Under the pieces are notes generated by a model. It ran no database searches and was not told where the DNA came from. It worked only from the letters and a program-made list of their open reading frames with translations. 64,000 nucleotides of DNA from Gammaproteobacteria bacterium (lineage in GTDB: Bacteria > Pseudomonadota > Gammaproteobacteria > Steroidobacterales > PWYM01), in NCBI GenBank assembly GCA_007693855.1, contig RECU01000053.1:1-64000 (forward strand), in the 5' to 3' direction. A program made the translations under genes and the position numbers. Of the stretch, positions 1 to 11,765 are shown piece after piece; the stretch's first letter is position 1, and the number at the start of each line of letters is the position of its first letter.

Positions 1-552
1 GAGCCTGCCCCGGAGCCTGTGGTCCTGACTGGTACTCCGCCGGGCCACGCGACGGCGAACGAGCCATACAGCTTCACCCCGAGTGTCAGCGCAGCGGATG
101 GCGCCAACCTGTCATTCTCGATCGTCAATCGCCCTGGCTGGGCCACGTTCGATAGCGCGACGGGCACCCTCAGTGGCACGCCAGCGGCCAGCGACGCTGG
201 TGTTCACGGCGGCATCCGCATCCGGGTGACCGACGGTGATAGCGAAGACACTCTTGGCCCCTTTGAAATCACCGTCAATGACGGCGAACTCCGCACCGTC
301 ACCTTGAGCTGGCAGGCACCGACGGAACTGGCAGATGGCACGCCACTGACAGATCTCGCGGGCTTCCGCATCTATTACGGACGAATCGCGGGCGACTATG
401 AAGAAGTCGTCGAACTCGACAACCCAGGTTTGAGCACCTACGTGGTCGAGGGGCTTTCGGGAGGTACCACCTGGTATTTCAGCGCCACAGCCTTCAGGGC
501 GAATGGGCTGGAATCCGAGTTTTCGGGGGAAGTGGCCTATTTCGTGGATTGA
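1..552 (+). CDS. Ig-like/fibronectin III surface protein, 3' part
   Basis: The reading frame is open from base 1, so the gene begins upstream of the window and only its last 183 codons are seen. The visible part starts with a Pro-Glu linker (EPAPEP). A putative Ig-like (He_PIG, cadherin-type) domain follows, marked by TGTPPG, PGWATFDSATGTLSGTP and RVTDG. A C-terminal fibronectin type III domain runs from TVTLSWQAPTE to the stop. Such modules usually sit on exported or surface proteins and mediate binding; no catalytic motif is visible. The FnIII domain closely resembles that of the next gene, so the two look like diverged paralogs. The specific ligand and function are unknown. Confidence 0.7.
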   Translation, partial: EPAPEPVVLTGTPPGHATANEPYSFTPSVSAADGANLSFSIVNRPGWATFDSATGTLSGTPAASDAGVHGGIRIRVTDGDSEDTLGPFEITVNDGELRTVTLSWQAPTELADGTPLTDLAGFRIYYGRIAGDYEEVVELDNPGLSTYVVEGLSGGTTWYFSATAFRANGLESEFSGEVAYFVD

Positions 553-721
553 GTACTTGCTAAACACAAGGTCTTGTGGAGCGCTTTGCGCAGATCTACT
601 GCGTGCAGGTTGACGGACCGCGACAAAATCGAACGACAAGTCACTGATCCATAGGGATACGTACAAACCTCAGTGTCGGAAGATTTGACAATACCCTAGT
701 GGCCCCCCAGAGTGCGCGACC

Positions 722-1315
722 ATGCACAAGCCACTGAAAATCATAGGGTTTATGTCGCAAAACAGAGACATTGTCGCGTCAAACATACACGCCAGCGCAT
801 CTACAGCGCGGTTAAGCCTGGTTCTCGGTGCTGCTATCGCGGCACTTGTTCTAGGCGGCTGCGGCTCTGATGCAAACCCGTTGTCCAGCGGCAACGGCAG
901 TTCACCCCCCTCAAGTGGTGCGCCGCCGACCGGCACACCACCGCCCGATCAGGGGAAGCCGCCCAGCGGCAACCCTCCCGAAGACGAGGCGCCACCCGAC
1001 AACAATCCCCCTGGAAATGACGAACCGCCCCCAAGTGCCCCGCCCTCACCGAGCACTTTCAGTGTCACACTGTCCTGGCAGGCTCCAACCGAGCGGGCAG
1101 ACGGCTCACCGTTGACTGACCTGGCCGGATTCAGAATCTACTATGGGGACGAGCGTGAAGATCTAGACGTCGTCATCGATCTGGACAACCCGGGGCTCTC
1201 CCGCTACGTGGTAGAGAATCTGACCGCAGGCACCTGGTATTTTTCGATGACAGCTTATGATGGTGGCGGCCTGCAAAGCAGCCCGTCACCCACTGTGTCA
1301 GCGACACTCAACTGA
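722..1315 (+). CDS. fibronectin III domain lipoprotein
   Basis: A 197-residue predicted lipoprotein. A hydrophobic segment ends in the lipobox LVLGGC (Cys47), so the mature protein should be lipid-anchored. A roughly 60-residue Pro/Gly/Ser/Asp-rich linker leads to one C-terminal FnIII domain that starts VTLSWQAPTE and includes DLAGFRIYYG, DNPGLS and GTWYFS. The n-region is long from the ATG at 722; an in-frame ATG at 752 is an alternative with its own weak purine-rich upstream bases. The domain matches the FnIII domain at 301-549 almost motif for motif, indicating tandem duplication and divergence. It could display a binding module at the cell surface; the ligand is unknown. Confidence 0.75.
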   Translation: MHKPLKIIGFMSQNRDIVASNIHASASTARLSLVLGAAIAALVLGGCGSDANPLSSGNGSSPPSSGAPPTGTPPPDQGKPPSGNPPEDEAPPDNNPPGNDEPPPSAPPSPSTFSVTLSWQAPTERADGSPLTDLAGFRIYYGDEREDLDVVIDLDNPGLSRYVVENLTAGTWYFSMTAYDGGGLQSSPSPTVSATLN

Positions 1316-1354
1316 CGCAGACGAGCTGCAGCGCACTGCACCCCAGAAGCCAGA

Positions 1355-3268
1355 TCAGAACGTGGCCTCTTCCAAGGCCTGCGGACGCCGCCGGATGCGT
1401 GCCTGCTCTTCAAGGGCCGTGAGATAGAGTGCGAACTCCTGGAAGCCGGCTTCACTGGCCATCCGGTTGTTTTCGATATCACGGATGATCTGGTCGATCT
1501 CGGCGGGATCGCCAGGCCGCACTTCTGTCAACGCAAAGACCGCGTAATCGCCATTGTCCAGCCGCAGGCTATCCAACACCAGCTCGCCCTCGAGCGGACG
1601 GGGCAGTTCGAAGGCAGCGAACAGCAGGGCCGGCGGCGCCCCGTTGAATTCCTGACGGCTGAACAGTCGCGGCGCCCCCAGCGTTCGCCCGAAACGCGCT
1701 TCGAGTTCGTCGGCGTCCACATCATCACGCAGTGCAGCCAGAAAGGCCGCACCGGTCTCACGCGCCAGGCGGGCAGCGGCATCGGTCTCGAGTTCCTCAC
1801 GAATCGCCTCGGCCACCTCCTCGAGCGGCCGCACTTCCGCCTGTTGATGACTTGCCACCCGCAGCAACAGCACCTGCTCCTCATCGACCTGGATCAGGCC
1901 GCTGAGCTCGCCATCGAGCAGCACCGCCGGTGAGAAGGCTGCAGCAACCACCGGCCGGCTGTCGGAGAATAGCGGCGAGCCGGCGCGCGTCATGCCTGGC
2001 AGACGCTGCACCTGCAGGCCCTCAGCCTCGGCGATGGCCTGAAGACTATCCGGGGTCTCGAAGGCTGCATCAGCCAGCGCGTTGGCGCGATCGATGAACC
2101 GGTTCTCGGCCTCAGTACGCTGAAACTCCTCGCGCAGTTCGGCGCGCATGTCCTCGAAGCTCGGCAACTCGCCCTCGCGCAGCTCGTCGAGACGGATCAC
2201 GTGGAAGCCGAACACCGTCTCTACGGGCTCCGAGACCTCACCCACCTCGAGCTCGAACAGCGCCTCTTCGAAGGGCCCGACGAAAAAGCCTCGTTCGGCC
2301 CAGCCGAGATCGCCGCCCTCGACAGCGCTGCCGTCGTCGTCGGAAAACTCCGCAGCCAGGGCCGCGAAGTCTTCGCCGGCCTCGATGCGCTCATACAGTG
2401 ACTGGGCGCGCGCCTGGGCGGCGGCAAGATCACGCTGGCCGTCCACCGCAATCAGAATGTGCCGGGCGCGACGCTGCTCGGGCAAGGCGAAGTCCGCGAC
2501 CGTACGCTGGTAGAACTCGCGCAGGGCCTCGTCGTCCACAGGCAACTCGGCGCTGACGCCCGCCAGGGTGATCTCCACGTACTCCAGATCCACCGTTTCC
2601 GGTGCGAGGTAGCGCGCGGCATTGGCCTCGTAGTGTGCAGCGATCTGGGCCTCGGTCACAGGCTCGATGGCCTCGCGGAACTCACTGACCGGGAAACGCG
2701 CCCAGGCCAGTTCCCTGCGCTGCTGGGCGAGCTCGATGAAGCGACGGAACTCGGTGGGTGTGATGAAACCGGTGCGGGCGATGGCATCCTGCAACTGGTC
2801 AAGGGCGATGGCACGGCGCTGCTGCTCCTCGAACATGCCGGGCGTCATGCCCTGGGCAAGCAGGCGCGCGCGATAGGCATCCAGCGAAAAGCTGCCGCCA
2901 ACCTGGAACGCATCGATCGACTGGATCGACTGGGCCAGCACATCGTCCGGCACGCGATAGCCCCGTGCTTCGGTGCGCTGCGCGAGCAGGCGCTCCTGAA
3001 TCAGCCCTTCGATCACCCGGTCACGCGCCTGGCGACGGGCCTCCTCAGGGACTGCGCCGTCGAAAGCTTCGGTCAGCTGAAACAGCTGGCGCTGGTAGAC
3101 CATCTCGAATTCGCGCCGAGGGATCTCCTCGCCATTGACGACCGCGACCGCATCCCGCCCGGCGGCACCGAAATCGCCAACGCCCCAGAACACGAAGCTG
3201 AGCGCGATGAGCAAGATAATGACGCCAGCGACCCAACCGGTGATCTTCTGCCTGATGGCCTGCAACAT
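1355..3268 (-). CDS. ppiD: PpiD periplasmic folding chaperone (SurA/PpiC-type)
   Basis: 637 residues, the usual PpiD length. A short cytoplasmic start (MLQAIRQKITGW) precedes one membrane anchor at about 13-30, followed by a SurA_N-like chaperone region. One parvulin PPIase domain lies at about 266-360 (RRARHILIA, EFSDDDGSA, GDLGW, FGFHVIRL), and a long C-terminal region follows. PpiD is anchored in the inner membrane near the Sec translocon and helps proteins leaving it to fold. The parvulin domain of E. coli PpiD is inactive or weak; activity here cannot be judged from sequence. It lies downstream of hupB and the Val/Asp tRNAs, the order known from Pseudomonas and Enterobacteria. Confidence 0.93.
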   Translation of the reverse strand: MLQAIRQKITGWVAGVIILLIALSFVFWGVGDFGAAGRDAVAVVNGEEIPRREFEMVYQRQLFQLTEAFDGAVPEEARRQARDRVIEGLIQERLLAQRTEARGYRVPDDVLAQSIQSIDAFQVGGSFSLDAYRARLLAQGMTPGMFEEQQRRAIALDQLQDAIARTGFITPTEFRRFIELAQQRRELAWARFPVSEFREAIEPVTEAQIAAHYEANAARYLAPETVDLEYVEITLAGVSAELPVDDEALREFYQRTVADFALPEQRRARHILIAVDGQRDLAAAQARAQSLYERIEAGEDFAALAAEFSDDDGSAVEGGDLGWAERGFFVGPFEEALFELEVGEVSEPVETVFGFHVIRLDELREGELPSFEDMRAELREEFQRTEAENRFIDRANALADAAFETPDSLQAIAEAEGLQVQRLPGMTRAGSPLFSDSRPVVAAAFSPAVLLDGELSGLIQVDEEQVLLLRVASHQQAEVRPLEEVAEAIREELETDAAARLARETGAAFLAALRDDVDADELEARFGRTLGAPRLFSRQEFNGAPPALLFAAFELPRPLEGELVLDSLRLDNGDYAVFALTEVRPGDPAEIDQIIRDIENNRMASEAGFQEFALYLTALEEQARIRRRPQALEEATF

Positions 3269-3354
3269 GACGCTTTACCCAAGGTTGCGGGAGCGGACGG
3301 GAAAACTTACCCGATCAGCTGCTCCCCGGAAAAAAAGCCGAGTGACTGGCACCC

Positions 3355-3387
3355 CCCAAAAACAAAAGGGCGCCACCTGGGCGCCCT
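3355..3387 (-). terminator. Rho-independent terminator after tRNA-Asp
   Basis: On the minus strand a 7-bp perfect stem (GGGCGCC/GGCGCCC at 3368-3386, 5-nt loop) is followed by TTTTGTTTTT. It lies 10 bases past the tRNA-Asp 3' end, so it most likely ends the hupB-tRNA transcript before ppiD. Confidence 0.85.
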
Positions 3388-3396
3388 CTCGTGATT

Positions 3397-3473
3397 TGGC
3401 GGAGTGGACGGGACTCGAACCCGCGACCCCCGGCGTGACAGGCCGGTATTCTAACCAACTGAACTACCACTCC
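3397..3473 (-). tRNA. tRNA-Asp (GTC)
   Basis: A full cloverleaf can be folded: acceptor stem GGAGTGG/CCACTCC, anticodon loop with GTC, T-arm GGTTCGAGTCC, discriminator G and encoded CCA. It lies 7 bases downstream of tRNA-Val and just before a strong terminator. Confidence 0.97.
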
Positions 3474-3480
3474 AAAAAAC

Positions 3481-3556
3481 TGGTGGGTGCTGAGGGGTTC
3501 GAACCCCCGACCTTCGCCTTGTAAGGGCGACGCTCTCCCAGCTGAGCTAAGCACCC
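3481..3556 (-). tRNA. tRNA-Val (TAC)
   Basis: Acceptor stem GGGTGCT/AGCACCC, anticodon TAC in the loop, T-loop GGTTCGAACCC, discriminator A, CCA encoded. It starts only 15 bases after the hupB stop with no room for a separate full promoter, so it is probably cut from a hupB transcript. Confidence 0.97.
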
Positions 3557-3571
3557 CCTGAGAGAGGCGCG

Positions 3572-3844
3572 TCAGTTTACGGCATCCTTCAGGGCTTTGC
3601 CAGCCTTGAACGCCGGCTGGCTGCTGGCCGCGATTTCCATCGTCTCGCCGGTGCGGGGATTGCGACCACTGCGCGCTGCGCGGTGCTTCACACTGAAGGT
3701 ACCGAAGCCGACCAGCGACACCTGGTCGCCGCGACCGAGTGCTTCGGTGATGCCCTGGACGATCGCATCCACCGCCTTGGTGGCATCAGCCTTGGAAAGA
3801 TCGGCCTTGCCGGCGACGACGTCGATGAGTTCTGATTTATTCAT
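3572..3844 (-). CDS. hupB: DNA-binding protein HU-beta
   Basis: 90 residues from [11 protein letters not shown], the exact size of bacterial HU. It contains the histone-like signature [22 protein letters not shown], whose beta-arms insert into the minor groove, and ends in the typical [13 protein letters not shown]. The ATG at 3844 is chosen over the longer frame because AAGG lies 8 bases upstream and because HU proteins start this way. HU compacts and bends DNA and aids replication and repair. It lies downstream of lon and has its own promoter at 3976-4004. Confidence 0.96.
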   Translation of the reverse strand: MNKSELIDVVAGKADLSKADATKAVDAIVQGITEALGRGDQVSLVGFGTFSVKHRAARSGRNPRTGETMEIAASSQPAFKAGKALKDAVN

Positions 3845-3975
3845 GTGGCTTACCTTGGTTGAAATCGATTGTCGGGCGGGCACTAAACCCAACCCTGCCT
3901 GATACGCGGCACCCTGCTCCCCGCCCGCGTGCGGTGTCGCCGTGACGCTGGGCCCGGCCGACGTAAGCGTGGAAT

Positions 3976-4004
3976 TCTATATCAACGCGCCACGAAAGTA
4001 GCAA
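3976..4004 (-). promoter_or_regulatory. sigma70-type promoter for hupB
   Basis: On the minus strand -35 TTGCTA (3999-4004) and -10 TATAGA (3976-3981) are separated by 17 bases, about 130 bases before hupB. This is an unusually AT-rich patch in a GC-rich gap. Prediction only. Confidence 0.5.
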
Positions 4005-4028
4005 AACGCCGCGCCAATACCCAAATTC

Positions 4029-6467
<2,439 letters not shown>

Positions 6468-6520
6468 GGTACTCTCCTCCGCTTGCATGGGGCACGGCCA
6501 ACCGGCCGGCTGTCATACGG

Positions 6521-6549
6521 ATATGAGGACGACGGGGCCGCGTTTCAAG
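6521..6549 (-). promoter_or_regulatory. heat-shock (sigma32) promoter for lon
   Basis: On the minus strand CTTGAAA (6543-6549) and CCTCATAT (6521-6528) are 14 bases apart. The E. coli sigma32 consensus is CTTGAAA, 11-16 bases, CCCCATNT. The start site would be near 6514, about 45 bases before the lon GTG. Location and match agree with known heat-shock control of lon. Confidence 0.65.
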
Positions 6550-6578
6550 AGCGACGCTCGGCCGCCCCCGACGGGCGG

Positions 6579-7898
6579 CTACTGCAGACTGGATCGCCGC
6601 GCGTCCTCGGCGCCCGCCGCCTGCGGTTCCTCGGACTGGTAGATCAGATACGGACTGGTCTCACCATTGACCACCGCGTCGTCGATCACCACCTTGGTGA
6701 CATTGCGCATTGATGGCAGGTCATACATGGTGTCGAGCAGGACATTCTCGAGGATGGTGCGCAGACCGCGCGCACCCGTCTTGCGGATCATCGCCTTGCG
6801 GGCCACCGCACGCAGGGCGTCCTCGCGGAATTCAAGCTCGACGCCTTCCATTTCGAACAACCGGCGATACTGCTTGGTCAGCGCGTTCTTGGGATCGACC
6901 AGGATGGTGATCAGCGCATCCTCATCGAGTTCCTCGAGTGTGGCCACCACGGGCAGGCGACCGACAAACTCCGGAATCAAGCCGAACTTGATGAGATCTT
7001 CGGGCTCGACTTCGTGGAACAGCTGCGAGGCGTTGATGTTCTCGTCGCTGCTCTTGACCTCGGCCACGAAACCGATGCCGCTCTTGGTGGAGCGGTTGAG
7101 AATGATCTTTTCGAGACCGGCGAACGCGCCGCCACAAACGAACAGGATGTTGCCAGTATCGACCTGCAGGAACTCCTGCTGCGGATGCTTGCGCCCGCCC
7201 TGCGGCGGCACCGAGGCAATCGTGCCCTCGATGAGCTTCAGCAGTGCCTGCTGCACGCCCTCGCCCGACACGTCGCGGGTGATGGAGGGGTTGTCGGACT
7301 TGCGGGAGATCTTGTCGATTTCATCGATGTAGACGATACCCGTCTGCGCCTTCTCGACGTCGTAATCACACTTCTGCAGCAGCTTCTGGATGATGTTCTC
7401 GACGTCCTCGCCGACATACCCGGCCTCGGTGAGGGTGGTGGCATCGGCGATGGTGAAGGGCACATTCAGCAGCCGCGCCAGAGTCTCGGCCAGCAGCGTC
7501 TTGCCGCAACCGGTCGGGCCGATCAGCAGAATATTGCTCTTGGCGAGCTCCACCTCCTCGCGACCGGACTTGCCACCCTTGGGGCTGCCCCGGTTCTCGA
7601 GACGCTTGTAGTGGTTGTACACCGCGACCGACAGGACTTTCTTGGCGCGCTGCTGGCCAATCACGTACTCGTCGAGCACCGCCTTGATTTCCTGGGGGGG
7701 TGGCAGGCGATCACGGCCCTTGTCGGCGCGCTCTTCGAGCTCCTCGCGGATGATGTCGTTGCACAGCTCCACACACTCGTCACAAATGAACACCGACGGG
7801 CCGGCGATCAGTTTGCGCACCTCATGCTGGCTCTTGCCGCAGAACGAGCAATACAGAAGCTTGCCGTCGTCGTTCTTGCCGCGGGAGTCGTCACTCAT
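6579..7898 (-). CDS. clpX: Clp protease ATP-binding subunit ClpX
   Basis: 439 residues from MSDDSRGK; the ATG has GAGGA 6 bases upstream. The N-terminal C4 zinc finger is YCSFCGK...[10 protein letters not shown] (about 15-40). The AAA+ domain carries Walker A GPTGCGKT near 126, the pore loop GYVGEDVE and Walker B IDEIDKI. ClpX unfolds tagged substrates and feeds them into ClpP. The IGF-type loop contacting ClpP is seen as KSGIGFVAE. Order clpP-clpX-lon is standard. A GC-rich hairpin (6561-6579) abuts the stop but lacks a T-run. Confidence 0.97.
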   Translation of the reverse strand: MSDDSRGKNDDGKLLYCSFCGKSQHEVRKLIAGPSVFICDECVELCNDIIREELEERADKGRDRLPPPQEIKAVLDEYVIGQQRAKKVLSVAVYNHYKRLENRGSPKGGKSGREEVELAKSNILLIGPTGCGKTLLAETLARLLNVPFTIADATTLTEAGYVGEDVENIIQKLLQKCDYDVEKAQTGIVYIDEIDKISRKSDNPSITRDVSGEGVQQALLKLIEGTIASVPPQGGRKHPQQEFLQVDTGNILFVCGGAFAGLEKIILNRSTKSGIGFVAEVKSSDENINASQLFHEVEPEDLIKFGLIPEFVGRLPVVATLEELDEDALITILVDPKNALTKQYRRLFEMEGVELEFREDALRAVARKAMIRKTGARGLRTILENVLLDTMYDLPSMRNVTKVVIDDAVVNGETSPYLIYQSEEPQAAGAEDARRSSLQ

Positions 7899-7959
7899 AT
7901 CGGATCCTCTGGGGTGCCGCAAACGGACCGGACGCCTCTGCCGCACGGTCACTTGTTCG

Positions 7960-7989
7960 TGTATAGCATGGGAACACCCCGCAGCGCAA
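7960..7989 (-). promoter_or_regulatory. possible promoter for clpX
   Basis: On the minus strand -35 TTGCGC (7984-7989) and an extended -10 TGCTATACA (hexamer 7960-7965) are 18 bases apart, in the 132-base gap between clpP and clpX. It could allow clpX expression apart from clpP. Confidence 0.45.
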
Positions 7990-8030
7990 AAACATGCTGC
8001 ACTGCGGAATACACAAGCTTTTGATTATAT

Positions 8031-8666
8031 TCAGCTTGAGCTCCCGGGAATGGCCGCCGCCGGCGCCTGCACGCGACGATCAAGCACCCGGTCGATCAGG
8101 CCGTAGTCGACCGCCTGCTGCCCGCCCATGAAGTTGTCGCGGTCGGTATCCCGGCCGATCTGGTCGATCGGCTGGCCGGTATGCTCGGAGAGGATCCGGT
8201 TCAGCCGGTCGCGCACGGCCAGCACTTCCTTGGCGTGGATATCGATGTCCGAAGCCTGCCCCTGGAATCCACCCAGCGGCTGGTGGATCATCATGCGCGA
8301 ATGCGGCAGGCAGTAGCGCTTGCCCTTGGCGCCGCCGGCGAGCAGCACGGCCCCCATGCTGGCGGCCTGACCGATACAGATCGTGCTCACGTCAGGCTTG
8401 ATGAACTGCATCGTGTCGTACACCGCCAGGCCCGACGTGACGACGCCGCCCGGCGAGTTGATGTAGAGATGGATATCCTTGTCGGGATTCTCCGACTCGA
8501 GAAACAGCAGCTGCGCGACCACGAGGTTGGCCATGTTGTCCTCGACAGGCCCGACCACGAAGATGACACGCTCCTTGAGCAGCCGGGAGTAGATATCGTA
8601 GGCCCGCTCGCCCCGCGCGGTCTGCTCCACCACCATCGGTACGAGATTAAGCGCCTGGGTCTGCAT
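8031..8666 (-). CDS. clpP: ATP-dependent Clp protease proteolytic subunit
   Basis: 211 residues from [28 protein letters not shown] lies 6 bases before this ATG, favouring it over the ATG at 8678. The catalytic triad is visible: Ser in [11 protein letters not shown] (about 102), His in SRMMIHQP (about 125) and Asp in [10 protein letters not shown] (about 174). ClpP forms a double heptamer ring that degrades proteins unfolded by ClpX or ClpA. It lies 53 bases downstream of tig and is probably co-transcribed with it. Confidence 0.97.
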   Translation of the reverse strand: MQTQALNLVPMVVEQTARGERAYDIYSRLLKERVIFVVGPVEDNMANLVVAQLLFLESENPDKDIHLYINSPGGVVTSGLAVYDTMQFIKPDVSTICIGQAASMGAVLLAGGAKGKRYCLPHSRMMIHQPLGGFQGQASDIDIHAKEVLAVRDRLNRILSEHTGQPIDQIGRDTDRDNFMGGQQAVDYGLIDRVLDRRVQAPAAAIPGSSS

Positions 8667-8719
8667 TGATGTCTCCATAAATCGTATTGAGGGATCGCTT
8701 CGCTCAGGCCGGCAGGCGA

Positions 8720-10009
8720 TCAGGCCTCCATGAAGGCCTTGAACTCGGCGTCGGTCACCGTCACTGCACCGCGCTCGACCAGCCAATCGGTGACCTGCTC
8801 CTCCAGCACCACCATCTCGACCTGGTTTCGCAGCCGCGGCTGGCTCTGGTAGACCTTGATGATTTCTTCCGGCTGGTCGTAATTGGCGGCCAGATCCTCG
8901 ATATGAGCGTCTACGCGCGAACGATCCAACTGGATGTTCTGCGCGGTGATCAGCTCGTTGATCAGCAGACCCACGTGCACCCTGCGCACCGCGCCTGCGC
9001 GGAACGTCTCCGCCGGCGGGGCCTTGGCGGGGTCATCGACACCCATGCGGCGCATGGTTTCCTGCTGCAGCGCGGCGATTTCCTGGTCGATCAGGGCGCG
9101 CGGCAGCTCCACCGGGTTGTGCTTCACCAGCTCATCGAGCACCTGGGTCTTGAGTTTCTGGCGCACGCGCTCATCGAGTTCGCGCTGCATGTTCTCGCGC
9201 ACCTCGCTGCGAAGCGCCTCCAGGCTGCCATCCTCGATGCCGAACTGGCGGGCGAACTCTTCGTCGATTTCAGGCATCCGGCGTTCCGCCACGGCCGTCA
9301 CCGTAACCGTGAACTCCGCCTGCTTGCCGGCGAGCTCCTCATTGCGGTAGTCCTCCGGGAACGTGACCGGTACCGTAGCCTCCTCACCGGCGGTGCGACC
9401 GTAGAGCCCCTGCTCGAAATCCTCGAGCATGCTGCCTTCGCCCAGGACGACCGGAATCTGGCGCCCTTCCCCGCCCTTGAACGGCTCACCCTCGATGCGC
9501 CCGACGAAATCCACCGTCACCTGGTCACCCTCGGCGGAGGCACGCTCGGCCGGCTCCCAGCTCGCACGCTGGGCGCGCAGACGCTCGAGCATATCGTCGA
9601 CATCGGCGTCGGTGATCGCCACCTCGGGACGCTCGACCGCCAACCCCTCGACTTTCTCCAGGCGGATCTCGGGGAACACCTCGAAGATGGCGGTGAACTC
9701 GAAATCCTTGCCAGGACTGGCCTGCTCTGTCTGGATGCGGGGCCCACCGGCAGGATTGAGATTCTCCTGCTGGATGGCCTGTGCGTAGCTGCGCTGCAGG
9801 ACCTCGGAGAGCACCTCCTGTCGAACCTGCCCGCCATAGCGCTTCTCGACCACCTTGCGCGGGATTTTCCCCGGCCGGAATCCCTTGATCTTCGCGGTAC
9901 GGGCCACTTCGCTCAGGCGACTGGCCACCTGCTGCTCGATCTCTTGCGCGGGAACCGCGACTTTCAAGGTCCGCTCCAGTCCGGAGCTGGCTTCCACCGA
10001 CACCTGCAT
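8720..10009 (-). CDS. tig: Trigger factor, ribosome-bound chaperone
   Basis: 429 residues starting [15 protein letters not shown] as in E. coli. A GTG one codon upstream is also possible. The ribosome-binding signature is present as [17 protein letters not shown]. An FKBP-type PPIase domain follows ([28 protein letters not shown]), then a long helical C-terminal chaperone domain. It meets nascent chains at the ribosome exit and helps early folding. An AAGGA motif precedes the start. It lies just downstream of five tRNA genes. Confidence 0.97.
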   Translation of the reverse strand: MQVSVEASSGLERTLKVAVPAQEIEQQVASRLSEVARTAKIKGFRPGKIPRKVVEKRYGGQVRQEVLSEVLQRSYAQAIQQENLNPAGGPRIQTEQASPGKDFEFTAIFEVFPEIRLEKVEGLAVERPEVAITDADVDDMLERLRAQRASWEPAERASAEGDQVTVDFVGRIEGEPFKGGEGRQIPVVLGEGSMLEDFEQGLYGRTAGEEATVPVTFPEDYRNEELAGKQAEFTVTVTAVAERRMPEIDEEFARQFGIEDGSLEALRSEVRENMQRELDERVRQKLKTQVLDELVKHNPVELPRALIDQEIAALQQETMRRMGVDDPAKAPPAETFRAGAVRRVHVGLLINELITAQNIQLDRSRVDAHIEDLAANYDQPEEIIKVYQSQPRLRNQVEMVVLEEQVTDWLVERGAVTVTDAEFKAFMEA

Positions 10010-10073
10010 CACTTGCCAATCCTTCTATGCCTGTTTATGTGTTCTGCGCCAGTCGCGCCGGGGGCGAAAGGCC

Positions 10074-10158
<85 letters not shown>

Positions 10159-10266
10159 TTCGCGCAAGTGCGCCGCAGTCAAACCACCATTATAGCCCCG
10201 AGGGTGCGCGTGAAGACAGTGACCTGCGCACGCTGAAGGCCGGCAGGACTGATGAACAGGGGAAAA

Positions 10267-10342
10267 TGGTGGGCCGTGTAGGAATCGAACCTACAACCAA
10301 TGGATTAAGAGTCCACTGCTCTGCCAATTGAGCTAACGGCCC
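10267..10342 (-). tRNA. tRNA-Lys (CTT)
   Basis: Acceptor GGGCCGT/ACGGCCC, anticodon loop CTCTTAA, so the anticodon is CTT. T-loop GGTTCGATTCC and CCA are present. It lies between tRNA-His and tRNA-Leu in the cluster. Confidence 0.96.
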
Positions 10343-10363
10343 GGCGTCAATATTCGGGGCAGA

Positions 10364-10440
10364 TGGGGTGGACGATGGGACTCGAACCCACGACGACCGG
10401 AATCACAATCCGGGGCTCTACCAACTGAGCTACGCCCACC
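10364..10440 (-). tRNA. tRNA-His (GTG)
   Basis: Anticodon GTG in TTGTGAT. The extra 5' G (G-1) faces discriminator C, the identity pair for histidine. The acceptor stem holds one G-U pair. CCA is encoded. Confidence 0.97.
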
Positions 10441-10469
10441 ACAGATCAAACCTGCCGCTTGCTGAAAGC

Positions 10470-10546
10470 TGGCGCGCCTGGCAGGACTCGAACCTGCAAC
10501 CCTCGGCTTAGAAGGCCGATGCTCTGTCCGGTTGAGCTACAGGCGC
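10470..10546 (-). tRNA. tRNA-Arg (TCT)
   Basis: Acceptor GCGCCTG/CAGGCGC, anticodon TCT in CTTCTAA, T-loop GGTTCGAGTCC, discriminator G, CCA encoded. It reads the AGA/AGG box, rare codons in such a GC-rich genome. Confidence 0.97.
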
Positions 10547-10626
10547 CGAGTGCCGCAGAAACCGCGCCCTGCACGATTTTGACGCAAGCTTTCATCCTGA
10601 CCCTTGTACCCTGGCCGCAGGCGGGT

Positions 10627-10703
10627 TGGTCGGGGCAGAGGGATTCGAACCCCCGACCCTCTGCTCCCAAAGCAGATGCGCTACCAGACTGCGCCATGCC
10701 CCG
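10627..10703 (-). tRNA. tRNA-Pro (TGG)
   Basis: Acceptor CGGGGCA/TGCCCCG, anticodon TGG in TTTGGGA, discriminator A, CCA encoded. It is the first gene of the Pro-Arg-His-Lys-Leu cluster and lies about 30 bases downstream of a strong promoter. Confidence 0.97.
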
Positions 10704-10738
10704 AAGTTACGCGCCAAGACGCAAAGGTCAAGCACGGA

Positions 10739-10768
10739 AATATACGCCGCGCGACAGTTCGAGGTCAA
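10739..10768 (-). promoter_or_regulatory. promoter of the five-tRNA cluster
   Basis: On the minus strand -35 TTGACC (10763-10768) and -10 TATATT (10739-10744) are 18 bases apart, a near-consensus sigma70 promoter. It probably drives the tRNAs and may read on into tig, as no terminator is visible between them. Confidence 0.7.
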
Positions 10769-10789
10769 TTACCTCAGCCACACGTCGCC

Positions 10790-10818
10790 TTGTCGACCTT
10801 ACGGGTGCATGCGAGAAT
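10790..10818 (+). promoter_or_regulatory. possible promoter for folD
   Basis: -35 TTGTCG (10790-10795), 17 bases, -10 GAGAAT (10813-10818), about 58 bases before the folD start. The match is only moderate. Confidence 0.35.
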
Positions 10819-10875
10819 CGCCGCGTCCCTCCCGGGCCCTAGCGCCCCGCCTCCAGGTCACGGAGACCCCTGCGC

Positions 10876-11736
10876 ATGACCGCAAGGCTGATCGACGGCA
10901 AGGCCATCGCGGCGTCACTGCGCGCGGAAATCGGCGCGGCCGTGAGCGCCCGCCTGGCGCGCGGGCTGCGCGCGCCGGGTCTGGCCGTCGTCCTGGTGGG
11001 TGACGACCCGGCTTCGCGCGTGTACGTGCGCAACAAGCGCCTCGCCTGCGAGGAGACCGGCATCCTCGCCTTCGACCACGACCTGCCGGCCAGCACCAGC
11101 GAGCAGGAATTACTGAGTCTGATCGACGGGCTCAACGCCCGACCAGACATCGATGGCATCCTGGTGCAGCTGCCGCTGCCCACGCACATCGACGAGGTCA
11201 AGGTGATCGAGCGGATTCTGCCGACCAAGGATGTCGACGGCTTCCACCCGTATACCGTGGGCCGACTCGCCCAGCGGATCCCCGTGCTGCGCCCGTGTAC
11301 GCCGTATGGCGTGCTGACCCTGCTCCGTCGCTACGAGATCCCGGTGCGCGGGCGCCACGCGGTGGTGGTCGGCGCCTCGAATCACGTGGGCCGCCCGCTG
11401 GCCCTGGAGCTCCTGCTGGCGGGTGCCACCACGACCATCTGCCATCGCTTCACGCGCGACCTCGCGATGCATGTCGGCATGGCCGAGATCCTCGTGGTGG
11501 CCGTCGGTCGCGCCGGACTGGTGCCCGGCGAATGGGTCCGGCCCGGTGCCGTGGTGCTGGATGTCGGCATCAACCGGCAGGCTGATGGCCGCCTGGTCGG
11601 CGACGTGGTGTTCGAGACGGCGCGCGAGCGGGCGGCGTGGATCACGCCGGTGCCGGGCGGCGTCGGACCGATGACCGTCGCCATGCTCATGCAGAACACC
11701 CTGCACGTCGCCGAGACGAGCACCCAGGCTTCCTGA
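10876..11736 (+). CDS. folD: FolD, methylene-THF dehydrogenase/cyclohydrolase
   Basis: 286 residues, full family length. Motifs seen: [14 protein letters not shown] with the catalytic Lys region, [10 protein letters not shown], the signature [11 protein letters not shown] and the NAD(P)-binding [18 protein letters not shown], then [14 protein letters not shown] near the end. It makes methenyl- and formyl-tetrahydrofolate from methylene-THF in the cytoplasm, feeding purine synthesis and initiator tRNA formylation. The usual S-N-VG-P binding loop reads ASNHVGRP rather than SNIVGRP, a small change. It heads a plus-strand group with a cyclophilin gene and lpxH. Confidence 0.96.
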   Translation: MTARLIDGKAIAASLRAEIGAAVSARLARGLRAPGLAVVLVGDDPASRVYVRNKRLACEETGILAFDHDLPASTSEQELLSLIDGLNARPDIDGILVQLPLPTHIDEVKVIERILPTKDVDGFHPYTVGRLAQRIPVLRPCTPYGVLTLLRRYEIPVRGRHAVVVGASNHVGRPLALELLLAGATTTICHRFTRDLAMHVGMAEILVVAVGRAGLVPGEWVRPGAVVLDVGINRQADGRLVGDVVFETARERAAWITPVPGGVGPMTVAMLMQNTLHVAETSTQAS

Positions 11737-11765
11737 TTCCCATGCGCCCGTGGAGACCTCGAAAC

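Noticed and set aside
565-578. Terminator after the first FnIII gene (CACAAG/CTTGTG)
   Set aside because: The loop is only two bases and no T-run follows; too weak to call.
6561-6579. Terminator between clpX and lon
   Set aside because: The GC-rich stem has no T-run after it on the minus strand; kept only as a comment.
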